From the NCBI GenBank assembly GCA_903885195.1, contig CAISHQ010000087.1:21135-85134 (forward strand): 64,000 nt of DNA. Reading direction: 5' to 3'. Numbering within the stretch: position 1 is the first letter of the stretch; each line of letters begins with the position of its first letter. Of the stretch, positions 44,357 to 54,042 are shown one piece after another. The notes beneath the pieces were generated by a model. It was not told the origin of the DNA, did not search any database, and worked only from the letters and a program-made list of their open reading frames with translations. The stretch is from an uncultured Pseudomonadota bacterium (GTDB taxonomy: Bacteria; Pseudomonadota; Gammaproteobacteria; Steroidobacterales; Steroidobacteraceae). The translations under genes were made by a program, and so were the position numbers.

Positions 44357-45657
44357 ACGAGCGCGGCACGCAGTGCCTCGAGCGTGGGCTCGAGCGATTC
44401 GACATGGGTCGGGCGACCCAGCAGATCAGCCAGCGCTGGCGGCACCGGCACGGATTCACCAATCAACGGCTCGACGATCTCCGGAAACTTTGCGGGTGAT
44501 GCAGTCGCTACCAGACACCAGCTTCGCCCGCGCCGCACTTCGGCCGGCAATCGGGCCCAGACTTCGGCTGCCACCGCCGTGTGCGGACACCAAATTTGGC
44601 CGAACGCCGCGCGATCCGCCCGGATACGTGCGCCGATGGCGGTATCGTCGACACTCACCGCCGTGACCGCCCGCCGCAGTGCGTCGAGTTCCGGCAATAG
44701 ATGTCGCAGCCGCTCCATGTTCGACGGGTTGCCGACATCCATCGCCGAGGCCAGCGTCGCGCGCGAAGCGCGCGGCTGCCACTCGCCGCGTTGCAGGAAC
44801 TCCGGGACGGTCGCATTCGCGTTGTGCGCGAGGATCACCTCGCCGATCGGCAAGCCCATGTGCCGCGCCCAAATGCAGGCGACCGCATTGCCGAGGTTGC
44901 CGCTCGGAATGATGAAATTCAGCCGCTCGGCACGGGCACGCCAGTGGGCGATGGAGGTCGCTGCGTAGTACACGGCCTGTGGCAGGAGCCGACCCAGATT
45001 GATGCTGTTGGCCGAGGAGAGGTTTTGCCGCGCGCGCAGCTGCGGATCGACGAAGGCCTCCTTCACCATGCGCTGACAGTCGTCGAAGGTGCCGTGAACC
45101 GCAAAACTGCGGACGTTGTCGCCCCAGCACGTCAGCTGGCGCTCCTGCGTCGGCGAGACGAGCCCCTTGGGATAGAGCACTGTCACCGCCATCCCCGGAC
45201 GCCGGTGAAACGCCGCGGCGACCGCGCCGCCCGTGTCCCCGGAGGTCGCGACAAGAATATTCAGCAGCGGATCTCCCGGCGCGCGCAGGCGCTGGAAACA
45301 CGCGGCGAGGAATCGCGCGCCGAAATCTTTGAACGCGGCCGTTGGCCCATGGAAGAGCTCGAGGACCGACAGACTCTCGCCCGCCGCCGCGCCCCGTATG
45401 GGCACCACGGGGGCTTGGAAACTGAAGGCCTCGGTGACGATGTCGGACAGACTTGGGGCAAGACGATCACCGGCGGCGAATGGCGCCACGAGTTGCATCC
45501 CCACCGCTGGCAGGGCGAGCTCTTGCGGAAACTGCTCGGCGTCGTGTCTCGGCCACTCCTGCGGTACGTACAAGCCCCCATCGGGCGCAAGACCACGCAG
45601 CAATGCCGTCGAAAAACCGATGCGCTCCGGCGCCCCTCGAGTGCTGTGGAAGTCCAT
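44353..45657 (-). CDS. thrC: Threonine synthase
   Basis: STRGAPERIGFSTALLRGLAPDGGLYVP, FHGPTAAFKDFGARFL, SSANSINLGRLLPQ; start trimmed to 45657. Confidence 0.96.
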   Translation of the reverse strand: MDFHSTRGAPERIGFSTALLRGLAPDGGLYVPQEWPRHDAEQFPQELALPAVGMQLVAPFAAGDRLAPSLSDIVTEAFSFQAPVVPIRGAAAGESLSVLELFHGPTAAFKDFGARFLAACFQRLRAPGDPLLNILVATSGDTGGAVAAAFHRRPGMAVTVLYPKGLVSPTQERQLTCWGDNVRSFAVHGTFDDCQRMVKEAFVDPQLRARQNLSSANSINLGRLLPQAVYYAATSIAHWRARAERLNFIIPSGNLGNAVACIWARHMGLPIGEVILAHNANATVPEFLQRGEWQPRASRATLASAMDVGNPSNMERLRHLLPELDALRRAVTAVSVDDTAIGARIRADRAAFGQIWCPHTAVAAEVWARLPAEVRRGRSWCLVATASPAKFPEIVEPLIGESVPVPPALADLLGRPTHVESLEPTLEALRAALV

Positions 45658-45667
45658 ACCGGGCGCC

Positions 45668-46615
45668 TCAGTCAACGATTCGTGCGCCGTCAGACTCCAC
45701 GGCAACGATCCAGTGGTCGGTCTCGACGCCGTTGCGGGCGAACTCCGCCACCATGCTCTGCCTGACCGCCTCGGCCTGATCGGCGAGCACCCAGGCGAAC
45801 ATCGTCGGCCCTGCACCCGAAATCGAGCAACCGAGAGCGCCCGCCTGCAACGCGGCCGCGCGCACCGCGGAGAAGCCGGGAATCAACTGCCGACGCTGCG
45901 GCTCGATGACGACGTCGTTGAGACCCTCGCGGATCAAGTCCAGATCGTCGGTGTAGCAACCGGAGATGAAACCGGCGAGGTTGGCGGTCTGCCAGACGAA
46001 ATCCGCCATCGCGACTTCGCGCTTGAGTATCGCCCGGGCCTGCTTGGTCGAGAGGAACATGTGCGGATGCGTGATGACTGCGGCAATACCCCGCGGCACC
46101 GGTATGCGTTTGACGCGCGGATTGTCGATACCCACCGTCAGCACAAGGCCACCGAACAAAGACGGGGCGATGTTGTCGACGTGCAGGGAACCGCTCGCCA
46201 CCGCCTCGCCCTGCATCGCGAACTTGAGCAGTTCCAGCTTGCCGAACGGCTGATCGAGCAGCGCGTTGCCGGCAACGACGGCACCCACGGCCGAAGCCGC
46301 CGAGCCGCCGAGCCCCGAACCGAGCGGAATGCCCTTCTCGATGTGCATATCGAAACCGAAGGCTGGCTTAGCCGCCACGTTGAGCGCCATCAGGGCGCGT
46401 CCCGCGGTGTTCTTCTCAGGCTCAAGCGGCAGATCACTGACGATGCCCGAGCAGCCCGTGATGCGCACCCCTGGCTGCTTTGAGCGCGACACCGTGATGC
46501 GATCACCCACGGCATCGACAGCGAAACCCAGAATGTCGAAACCGATTCCAACGTTCCCCACTGATCCCGGCGCGAAGGCCGTGGCCTTCTCCCGCCCCGA
46601 TTTTGCGGTGCTCAC
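45668..46615 (-). CDS. thrB: Homoserine kinase
   Basis: GHMP motif GIPLGSGLGGSAASAVGA; between thrA and thrC. Confidence 0.96.
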   Translation of the reverse strand: MSTAKSGREKATAFAPGSVGNVGIGFDILGFAVDAVGDRITVSRSKQPGVRITGCSGIVSDLPLEPEKNTAGRALMALNVAAKPAFGFDMHIEKGIPLGSGLGGSAASAVGAVVAGNALLDQPFGKLELLKFAMQGEAVASGSLHVDNIAPSLFGGLVLTVGIDNPRVKRIPVPRGIAAVITHPHMFLSTKQARAILKREVAMADFVWQTANLAGFISGCYTDDLDLIREGLNDVVIEPQRRQLIPGFSAVRAAALQAGALGCSISGAGPTMFAWVLADQAEAVRQSMVAEFARNGVETDHWIVAVESDGARIVD

Positions 46616-49098
46616 AATCGTGCTCCGAGATAGGCCGACAGACGCAGCAGGTCGGCAAAGATTCCGCCCGCGGTCACTTCGGGACCCGCACCGGGACCCT
46701 GAACGATCATCGGGTTGTTGTTGTAGCGACTCGTGGCGAAGCGAACCACGTTGTCGGTCAGCGCAATGTTGGCGAACGGATGCCGCGCGTCGAGCTCGAC
46801 GACGCCCACTGTCGCGGTCCCCTCGGCTGACAGCCGACCGACGTACCGCAGTACCTTGCCACGCGCGCGCGCCGATTCGAAGCGCTGCTGCATGGCCGCA
46901 TCGTACGCGGGCAGCGCCGCCATGAACTCATCGATGCTGCCCTGCTCGAGGCCCGGTGGCACCAGGCTCTCAAGCTTCACATCACCCATCTCGAGCTCAA
47001 GACCCATCTCGCGTCCGAGGATGATGAGCTTTCGCGCCACGTCAGTGCCCGACAAATCATCGCGCGGGTCAGGCTCGGTGTAACCACGCTGCTTGGCCTC
47101 ACGCACGATGTCGCTGAATGAGCGCGTGCCGTCGTAGACGTTGAACAGATAGGCGAGCGTGCCCGAGAAAATGCCCTCGATGCTCGTGACTTCATCGCCC
47201 GTCTCGCGCAGATCGCGCAACGTCTGGATGATCGGCAGGCCCGCGCCCACGGTGGCCTCGTAGAGATAGTGCGTGCCGCCCTGGCGACGAGCCTGCTGCA
47301 AGGCCCGGTAATCGCCCATCGGCGCACTGTTGGCTTTTTTGTTCGGCGTCACGACGTGGATACCCGCAGCCAACCACGTCGCGTAGTGCTTGGCGACCTC
47401 ACCGCTCGCCGTGCAATCGATGATGACCCGATGCGGCAGGTAATCGACGCCAACATGCTTAACGAACGCCTCGAGGTCGGGCTTCGTCTCGGATACGGCG
47501 AGCGCCGCCGCCCAATCGGCACCCGCACCCTTGTCCGAGAGCAACATGCGACGTGAAGAGAGCACACCGCGCACCCGCAGATCGAGTTTGAAATCGCGCC
47601 GCAGTCGCTCGGCCTGCGAGGCAATCTGCTCAAGCAACACCTTGCCGACCGTGCCTGGACCGATGATGCCGACTGAGATGGTGTGATCAGAGAGGTAAAA
47701 GCTCGAGTGAACGGCGCGCAGCGCGCGCGTGGCCGCCTTGGCGGGCACCACGACCGAGATATTGCGCTCCGAAGCACCTTGAGCAATCGCGCGAACGTTG
47801 ACCGCAGCCGACCCAAGCGCGTTAAACACCTTGGCCGCGACGCCAGGGATACCGGCCATGCCATCGCCCACCACCGCGAGGATCGCCAGCTCCCGATCCA
47901 CCTCGACCGCCTGAATCTGTCCATCCGCCAATTCGCGCGCGAAGGCAGCGCGAACTACGTTCACAGCCCGATCAGCCTGCTCACGCGGCACGGCACAACA
48001 GATCGAGTGCTCCGAACTGCCCTGCGAGATGAGTACGACTGAAATCCCTTCCTCGCGCAGGGCACCGAAAAGCCGGTGCGCCGTTCCCGGCACACCGATC
48101 ATGCCGGCTCCCTCGAGGTTGACGAGCGCGATATTCTCGATCGTCGTGATGCCCTTGACCGCAAGAGACGATTGCGGTCGCGCGCAGATGAGTGTCGCCG
48201 GGTGTGTCGGCGCGAAGGTATTGCGAATCCAGATCGGGATCTCGCGGCCCACCGCCGGCGCCATCGTCTGCGGATGAATCACCTTGGCGCCGAAGTACGC
48301 CAGTTCCATCGCCTCGTTGTAGGACAAGGAGTCGATCACCTGCGCATCGGGGACGCGCCGCGGATCCGCCGACAACACGCCGTCAACGTCGGTCCAGATG
48401 TGGATGACCGAGGCGTCGAGCAACGAGCCGAAAATCGACGCTGAAAAATCGCTGCCGTTGCGGCCGAGAGTGGTTTGCACGCCGCGCGTGTCCGAAGCGA
48501 TGTACCCGGTGATGATCAGCGTACCCTGCGTCTCGGCAGGCACGGCCTGCGTGATGCGACGACGCGATTCTTCCCACTGGACCATCGGCCCGAGCGGGCC
48601 CCACTCGATTACCACCACCTCGCGCGCATCAAGCCAGCGCACCGCGCCTTCGCGACTGCCGCGTGCCGCATAGAACTCACGAAACAGACGGGTCGACCAG
48701 ATCTCGCCGTAACCCGAAATCAGATCGGTGACATTGCGCGAGGCGGAGCGGGTCAGTCGTACGGCGTGCAGGATACCGAGTAGGTCGTGACTGTCACGAT
48801 CGAAGGTCGCAAGGTAGGCGTTGGCCGCGGCCTCGCTCAGCAACTCGCGCGCGATACCGGCATGGCGATCCCGCAAGGCTTCGAGCCCCGCGGCATACCC
48901 CGCATCCTGACGCTCGGCCTGCGCCACGAGTCCAAGCAGTGCATCCGTGACGCCCTTGCAGGCGGAGAGGACCACGCCGATCCGCCCTGTTTGCTGCGAG
49001 TCGAGAATGTCCGCCACCCGGCGAAAGCATGCGGCATCTGCGACGCTGGAGCCGCCGAACTTGTGGACGACCCAGGGGGAGCTGGAAGAGACGGACAT
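46612..49098 (-). CDS. thrA: Bifunctional aspartokinase / homoserine dehydrogenase
   Basis: VHKFGGSSVADA and C-terminal HSD domain (SVGIIGPGTVGKVLLEQI, GAGLPIIQTLRDL); start trimmed to 49098. Confidence 0.96.
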   Translation of the reverse strand: MSVSSSSPWVVHKFGGSSVADAACFRRVADILDSQQTGRIGVVLSACKGVTDALLGLVAQAERQDAGYAAGLEALRDRHAGIARELLSEAAANAYLATFDRDSHDLLGILHAVRLTRSASRNVTDLISGYGEIWSTRLFREFYAARGSREGAVRWLDAREVVVIEWGPLGPMVQWEESRRRITQAVPAETQGTLIITGYIASDTRGVQTTLGRNGSDFSASIFGSLLDASVIHIWTDVDGVLSADPRRVPDAQVIDSLSYNEAMELAYFGAKVIHPQTMAPAVGREIPIWIRNTFAPTHPATLICARPQSSLAVKGITTIENIALVNLEGAGMIGVPGTAHRLFGALREEGISVVLISQGSSEHSICCAVPREQADRAVNVVRAAFARELADGQIQAVEVDRELAILAVVGDGMAGIPGVAAKVFNALGSAAVNVRAIAQGASERNISVVVPAKAATRALRAVHSSFYLSDHTISVGIIGPGTVGKVLLEQIASQAERLRRDFKLDLRVRGVLSSRRMLLSDKGAGADWAAALAVSETKPDLEAFVKHVGVDYLPHRVIIDCTASGEVAKHYATWLAAGIHVVTPNKKANSAPMGDYRALQQARRQGGTHYLYEATVGAGLPIIQTLRDLRETGDEVTSIEGIFSGTLAYLFNVYDGTRSFSDIVREAKQRGYTEPDPRDDLSGTDVARKLIILGREMGLELEMGDVKLESLVPPGLEQGSIDEFMAALPAYDAAMQQRFESARARGKVLRYVGRLSAEGTATVGVVELDARHPFANIALTDNVVRFATSRYNNNPMIVQGPGAGPEVTAGGIFADLLRLSAYLGARL

Positions 49099-49219
49099 GG
49101 GGGCGGCAATCCTGCGTGATTTAACCTTCGAACTGTATCGGCCCGGCCCCCGCTCGCGCAAGTTGCGAGACATCGCACGCTGCGCACCGACGTGACTTCA
49201 CCTACACTGCGCGGCGTTT

Positions 49220-50041
49220 ATGGACTTCAGCGCACTCTGGCCCCTGCTGCTCGTCCTGCTCGTTGCCGGCATGGTGGCTGGCGTCGTTGCGGGACTGCTC
49301 GGCGTGGGTGGCGGCATCGTACTCGTGCCCGTCCTCGAGTACAGCCTGCGTTTCAGCGGCGTGCCGCCCGAGTGGTGCATGCACGTGGCCGTGGCCACAT
49401 CGCTCGCCGTCATCGTTCCGACGGCGATCTCCTCGTCACGCGCCCACCACGCACGCGGTGCCGTCGACTGGTCACTGGTGAAGGCCTGGGCACCGGGGAT
49501 GCTGGCGGGTGGACTGCTCGGCAGTCTGCTCGCCGCCAATGCCGCAGGGCCGCTGTTGACGGGGGTCTTCGGGGTGATGGCGGCGCTCGTCGCCGTGAAA
49601 ATGTTCCTGCCGCTTGACCATCTGCGCCTGACCAACCGGGTGCCACGCGGCTGGATTGGCAATCTCATCGCCGCAGTCATCGGAACGTTCTCATCGATGA
49701 TGGGTATCGGCGGCGGCACGCTCTCGGTGCCCATAATGTCGTTGTCCGGTGAACCCATGCACCAAGCCGTGGGAACAGCCTCATTCTTCGGCCTGTTGCT
49801 GGCCGCGCCCGGTACCCTCGGCTATCTGCTCGCAACACCACCGGTCCCTTTACCCGCCTTGACCATTGGTTGGATCAGCATTGCAGCCCTCGTCATCGTT
49901 GCGCCCGCCTCGGCGATGACTGCACCCTTCGGCGCACGACTCGCCCACTCCATCGACAAGCGGCGCCTTTCGAAACTCTTCGGAATATTTCTGTGTCTGG
50001 TTTCGCTGCGCATGCTCTACAGGACCCTGCTCTCGCCATGA
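49220..50041 (+). CDS. Sulfite exporter TauE/SafE family protein
   Basis: GVVAGLLGVGGGIVLVPVLEYSL duplicated GIGGG motif. Confidence 0.9.
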   Translation: MDFSALWPLLLVLLVAGMVAGVVAGLLGVGGGIVLVPVLEYSLRFSGVPPEWCMHVAVATSLAVIVPTAISSSRAHHARGAVDWSLVKAWAPGMLAGGLLGSLLAANAAGPLLTGVFGVMAALVAVKMFLPLDHLRLTNRVPRGWIGNLIAAVIGTFSSMMGIGGGTLSVPIMSLSGEPMHQAVGTASFFGLLLAAPGTLGYLLATPPVPLPALTIGWISIAALVIVAPASAMTAPFGARLAHSIDKRRLSKLFGIFLCLVSLRMLYRTLLSP

Positions 50042-51072
50042 CTGAACACAACGCCATCCTCTTAAGCGGACCCTGGTTCGAAGACTTCCACGTTGGACTG
50101 CAGTTCGATGCCCCAGCGATCACGCTCACCGAAGGTCACGCGAGCCTGCACCAAGCCCTGTTCGGCGACCGTCTGCGCCTGCCGCTCGATCGACATGCCA
50201 GTGCACGCATCACCAGCGTCGAGGCACCACTGGCCCATCCCCTGCTTGTCATCAACGTAGCGATCGGCCAATCGACCTGGGCTTCGCAGCGGGTCAAGGC
50301 GAATCTCTTCTACCGCGGCCTGCTGTTGCAGCGTCCGGTGTTCATTGGCGATACACTCTACACCCGCACACGCGTCGTCGCCTTGCGTCAGAACCGGGTC
50401 CAGGAAGGTCGCGCCGCTACGGGAATTGTGGCGCTCGAAATGACCACCACGAACCAGCGCGGCGAGACGGTGCTGCATTTTTGGCGCTGCCCGATGATTC
50501 CCTGCCGTGACCCGGCCGCACGGACCGGGCACGCCGACGACCTCGACGCGGTCGGACACGCCGCCGACCTCGAGGCCATACGCGCCGCCGTGCCTCGTCA
50601 CTGGAATCTGCGAGACACCACTGGCTGGAGCGGTAGAAACGCGGCTGATTGCCCGCTGCATCGGCGCTTCGAGATCGAGGCACGCGACACGGTCACCCTC
50701 GCCCCCGAACTCGTGCGCGTGTCACTCAACATGGCGATGGCCCACACCGATTCGCGCGCCTCGTATCTCGGCGAGCGACTCGTGTACGGCGGCCACACCA
50801 TTTTCATGGCCTTCGCCCAAATCACTCGTGCACTGCCCAACCTGCTCGGCATCGTCGCGTGGGAAAGTTGCGATCACACGGGTCCCGTGCTCGAAAACGA
50901 CCGACTGCGCACCCACTTCATGGTCACCGAGGCGATCGCACTGCCTGCGGAGCAAGGCGGCCATCTGCTGCGCATCCATGCTGAGTGCTTTGCTTCGCGT
51001 GGTGTGCCGGCGGGGACTGGCGAAGAAGAGAGTCGCGTGCTCGACTGGCAGTTCTGGGTGTGGAGCGCCTGA
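50038..51072 (+). CDS. MaoC-like double-hotdog acyl dehydratase (mesaconyl/itaconyl-CoA hydratase-like architecture)
   Basis: WFEDFHVGLQFDAPAITLTEGHASLHQALFGDR, GDTLYTRTRVVALRQN, GERLVYGGHTIFMAFAQ; 4-bp overlap with TauE. Confidence 0.75.
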   Translation: MTEHNAILLSGPWFEDFHVGLQFDAPAITLTEGHASLHQALFGDRLRLPLDRHASARITSVEAPLAHPLLVINVAIGQSTWASQRVKANLFYRGLLLQRPVFIGDTLYTRTRVVALRQNRVQEGRAATGIVALEMTTTNQRGETVLHFWRCPMIPCRDPAARTGHADDLDAVGHAADLEAIRAAVPRHWNLRDTTGWSGRNAADCPLHRRFEIEARDTVTLAPELVRVSLNMAMAHTDSRASYLGERLVYGGHTIFMAFAQITRALPNLLGIVAWESCDHTGPVLENDRLRTHFMVTEAIALPAEQGGHLLRIHAECFASRGVPAGTGEEESRVLDWQFWVWSA

Positions 51073-51112
51073 GACTGTAAGCGCCTGAGACGCTAATCGC
51101 CTGATGCCTTAG
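51065..51112. repeat. 16-bp degenerate tandem repeat across a convergent gene junction
   Basis: GCGCCTGAGACTGTAA / GCGCCTGAGACGCTAA / TCGCCTGATGCCTTAG. Confidence 0.8.
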
Positions 51113-51425
51113 CGCCCGTCGCCCTCAAGGCATCGAGTTCCTGCTGCAACACACGCAGCAGCCTCGCGATGTACTCCATCTGCCACTCGCCCCGCTCGCG
51201 AGCGGCCTCGGCATCCGGACGATACGCATCGAGGTCGGTTCGTTGCACGACGGCGCGTTCAGCCAGCAAGCGCTCGAGGGTATCGAGGCGCTCGCGAGTC
51301 ACAGCCAACTCCCCCGCCATCGCCCAGACAATGGCGAGCAGACGATCGACATCCGCGTCACCGAAAAAATGCGGTCGTTTGCCGCTGGCCGCGGCATTGA
51401 CGAGCTCGAGCCACTGCGGATTCAT
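51093..51425 (-). CDS. Small conserved-looking protein of unknown function
   Basis: 110-aa product MNPQWLELVNAAASGKRPHFF...; TCAT overlap with the upstream methyltransferase. Confidence 0.6.
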   Translation of the reverse strand: MNPQWLELVNAAASGKRPHFFGDADVDRLLAIVWAMAGELAVTRERLDTLERLLAERAVVQRTDLDAYRPDAEAARERGEWQMEYIARLLRVLQQELDALRATGAKASGD

Positions 51426-52570
51426 TTTGCTGCTCCATCGGCTATTGCCCCGAAGGCGTACCACAGCCCGCCGCGTCCAAAATCCTCGGTCTCGATACCC
51501 ACCTTCGGCATCTCCTCCTCGACGAGGGCGTGGATTTCCGTCTCGAAGATAGACTCTGCCGCAAAGCCCCGCTCCCTGAGCAGAGACGGCAAATGTGTCT
51601 CGTGCAACGCGCTCCAGAATGGCTCGTTGTTGTAATGACAATCCCAGTCGCGCATGAACTGCTCGAAGAGCGTCATGCCACGATACGGCGGCTGCTCGAG
51701 ATGGATCTGGATGCCGCCCTCGGCCAGCAGGCGCGAGGCCTCGCCCAGAATATTGCGCAGCGCCGCGTGCGAGGTCTCGTGTAAAAACATCGTGCTGTAG
51801 ATGAAATCGAAACTCTGCGCCTCGAACGGCAGACCCTCGGCGTTGGCCTGCTGGAATTGGATGTTGTCGATCCCCATGCCCACCGCTCGGGCGTGCCCAT
51901 AGCGCAGCATCGGCGCGGCCAGATCGACGGCCACCACCTGCGCGTCAGGGAACGCGCGTGCCAAGGGAACGGTGTTGTGACCGACACCGCAGCCTAGATC
52001 GAGGATGCGACGCGGGCGCCACGCCGGGCGTGTCTGCTGCAACCAATCCGCCGTACCCCGACCCGCACCGTCGAGGAATCGGCCGAAGAGTCCGGTGGTC
52101 GTGGCGAACATGCCCGCATCGTAGTTGGCCGCCGCCGATACGTCGTCATCGAGGTATTCGGCGTAATAACTGCCGGGCATGCAATGGTTGTCGAGCTCGC
52201 TTTGGTAGCGCGGCACCGTCACGGCGGGATCAAGCTGCAGGCCTGCAGCATGACTCGAACCGAGCTCACGCGCGCGATCACGCAGAGATTCGGCCTGACG
52301 CAACACGAGCGAGCGACCTGCCTGCTGACGCATCTCCATGCCGCAGCGGCGCAATGCACTCCAGAACCGATAATGAGGATCGCTCGCCATGGCTCGGCGC
52401 ACCTCGCCGCGCGTCTGCGGTGGTTCGCCGCGTTCGCGTACCCACACCGGTTCGACACGCTCGCGAAATGCCACGGCGTTGCCCGGGGCGACGACGGTGG
52501 CCATGAACTTGTTGAAGTTGGCGAGGAAGTTGAACCGCGCAATGTCGTCATGCGTCACGGCGGCCGACAT
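51422..52570 (-). CDS. Class I SAM-dependent methyltransferase
   Basis: ILDLGCGVGHNTVPLARAFPDAQVVAVDLAAPML. Confidence 0.88.
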   Translation of the reverse strand: MSAAVTHDDIARFNFLANFNKFMATVVAPGNAVAFRERVEPVWVRERGEPPQTRGEVRRAMASDPHYRFWSALRRCGMEMRQQAGRSLVLRQAESLRDRARELGSSHAAGLQLDPAVTVPRYQSELDNHCMPGSYYAEYLDDDVSAAANYDAGMFATTTGLFGRFLDGAGRGTADWLQQTRPAWRPRRILDLGCGVGHNTVPLARAFPDAQVVAVDLAAPMLRYGHARAVGMGIDNIQFQQANAEGLPFEAQSFDFIYSTMFLHETSHAALRNILGEASRLLAEGGIQIHLEQPPYRGMTLFEQFMRDWDCHYNNEPFWSALHETHLPSLLRERGFAAESIFETEIHALVEEEMPKVGIETEDFGRGGLWYAFGAIADGAAK

Positions 52571-52656
52571 CGGATGCTGCCCGACGTCACTCCAGGGTGG
52601 AGCGCACTGTGAACGTGTGGCGCCTTCCATGCGGCAATTGTAGCATCGACACCCTC

Positions 52657-54042
52657 ATGAACACGCCGAGCTCACTCACCCACCGCCTCGTGGAACACGT
52701 CGTGCAGACGCGTTACGAGTCCATTCCTGAGGCGGCGCACGATGCAGCCAAAATTTTCATTCTGGACTCGATCGGGGTCGCTTTGTCTGGCACCCGCGTG
52801 CCGCTGGTGGACGACCTGAAGCAACTCGCCGCCACCTGGGGACGAGGCGAGGACGCACGGATCTGGGGCACCGGTGAGCGAGTGCCGGCTGGGACTGCCG
52901 CATTCATCAACGGCTATCAGATCCACAATCAGGAATGGGACTGTGTGCACGAGCCGGCCGTGGTGCACCCAATGGCCGTTGTGCTCGCAACGCTGCTGGC
53001 CGACGCGGAACGAACGGGTGGCATCACGGGCCGACAACTTATCAGCGGTTGCAGCATCGCAGTGGATGTCGCCACAGGTATCGGACGCTCGGCGCGAAAC
53101 AAGCTGCGATTTTTCCGACCCGCGATGTGCGGCGCGCTCGGTGCGACCGCCGCACTCGCCCACTGGCGCGGGTTCGATATGCACACGACGCGCAGCGCAC
53201 TCGGTCTGGCGTACAGCCAGCTGTCAGGCACCATGCAGGCCCACGTCGAGGGCTCACCCGTGCTGCCGATGCAAATTGGCTTCAACACGCGCGCCGCACT
53301 CAACGCCGTCGAACTCGCCGCGCGAGGCATCGCGGGACCCATGGAGTTCCTCGAAGGCCCGTTCGGCTACTTCACGCTCATCGATCCGGAATGGGAGCGC
53401 ACAGCCCTCGAGCACATCGACCTACAGCCCGCGATCTGCGAACTGTCCCACAAACCGTTCCCGAGCGGTCGGGCTACCCATGGCGGTGTCGATGGCGCAC
53501 TCTCCTTGTGCGCGCTGCATGCCATTGAGGTCGAGTCCATTCGACAAATTCGGGTTATCGCACCACCCCTCGTGATCCAGCTCGTTGATCGGCCCGCGCG
53601 AGCCGATATGGCCGCCTCGTACGCGCGACTGTGCCTGCCTTACGTCGCAGCCACGGCGCTGCTCAAAGGCAGCGTCGATGTCACCGACTTCACGCCCGAA
53701 TCCTTTGCCGACCCCAAGCGCCTCGCACTCGCCTCGCGTATCGTGGTGCAGCGGGACGCCAATCCGTCGCTCAACGCACTGTCGCCGCAGCGCGTGGAGA
53801 TCTCGCTCGTCGACGGGCGCGAATACGCCATGGATCTGCCGGATGTGCTCGGCGCGCCAGGTCGACCGCTCAGCCGGGAACAGCATCTGGCGAAATTCCG
53901 CCGCGCGGCCGCCTCTGGGCTGCGACCCATGCCCGAGGCCGGCATTCATCGACTCATCGAACTCGTCGATCAACTCGAGACTCTTCCTGACGTCACTCAG
54001 TTAGTCGACGCACTGATTTTCCCCAAGGACACCACCGCATGA
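52657..54042 (+). CDS. MmgE/PrpD family protein
   Basis: AAKIFILDSIGVALSGT, NGYQIHNQEWDCVHEPAVVHPMAVVLATLL, LSHKPFPSGRATHGGVDGAL. Confidence 0.9.
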   Translation: MNTPSSLTHRLVEHVVQTRYESIPEAAHDAAKIFILDSIGVALSGTRVPLVDDLKQLAATWGRGEDARIWGTGERVPAGTAAFINGYQIHNQEWDCVHEPAVVHPMAVVLATLLADAERTGGITGRQLISGCSIAVDVATGIGRSARNKLRFFRPAMCGALGATAALAHWRGFDMHTTRSALGLAYSQLSGTMQAHVEGSPVLPMQIGFNTRAALNAVELAARGIAGPMEFLEGPFGYFTLIDPEWERTALEHIDLQPAICELSHKPFPSGRATHGGVDGALSLCALHAIEVESIRQIRVIAPPLVIQLVDRPARADMAASYARLCLPYVAATALLKGSVDVTDFTPESFADPKRLALASRIVVQRDANPSLNALSPQRVEISLVDGREYAMDLPDVLGAPGRPLSREQHLAKFRRAAASGLRPMPEAGIHRLIELVDQLETLPDVTQLVDALIFPKDTTA

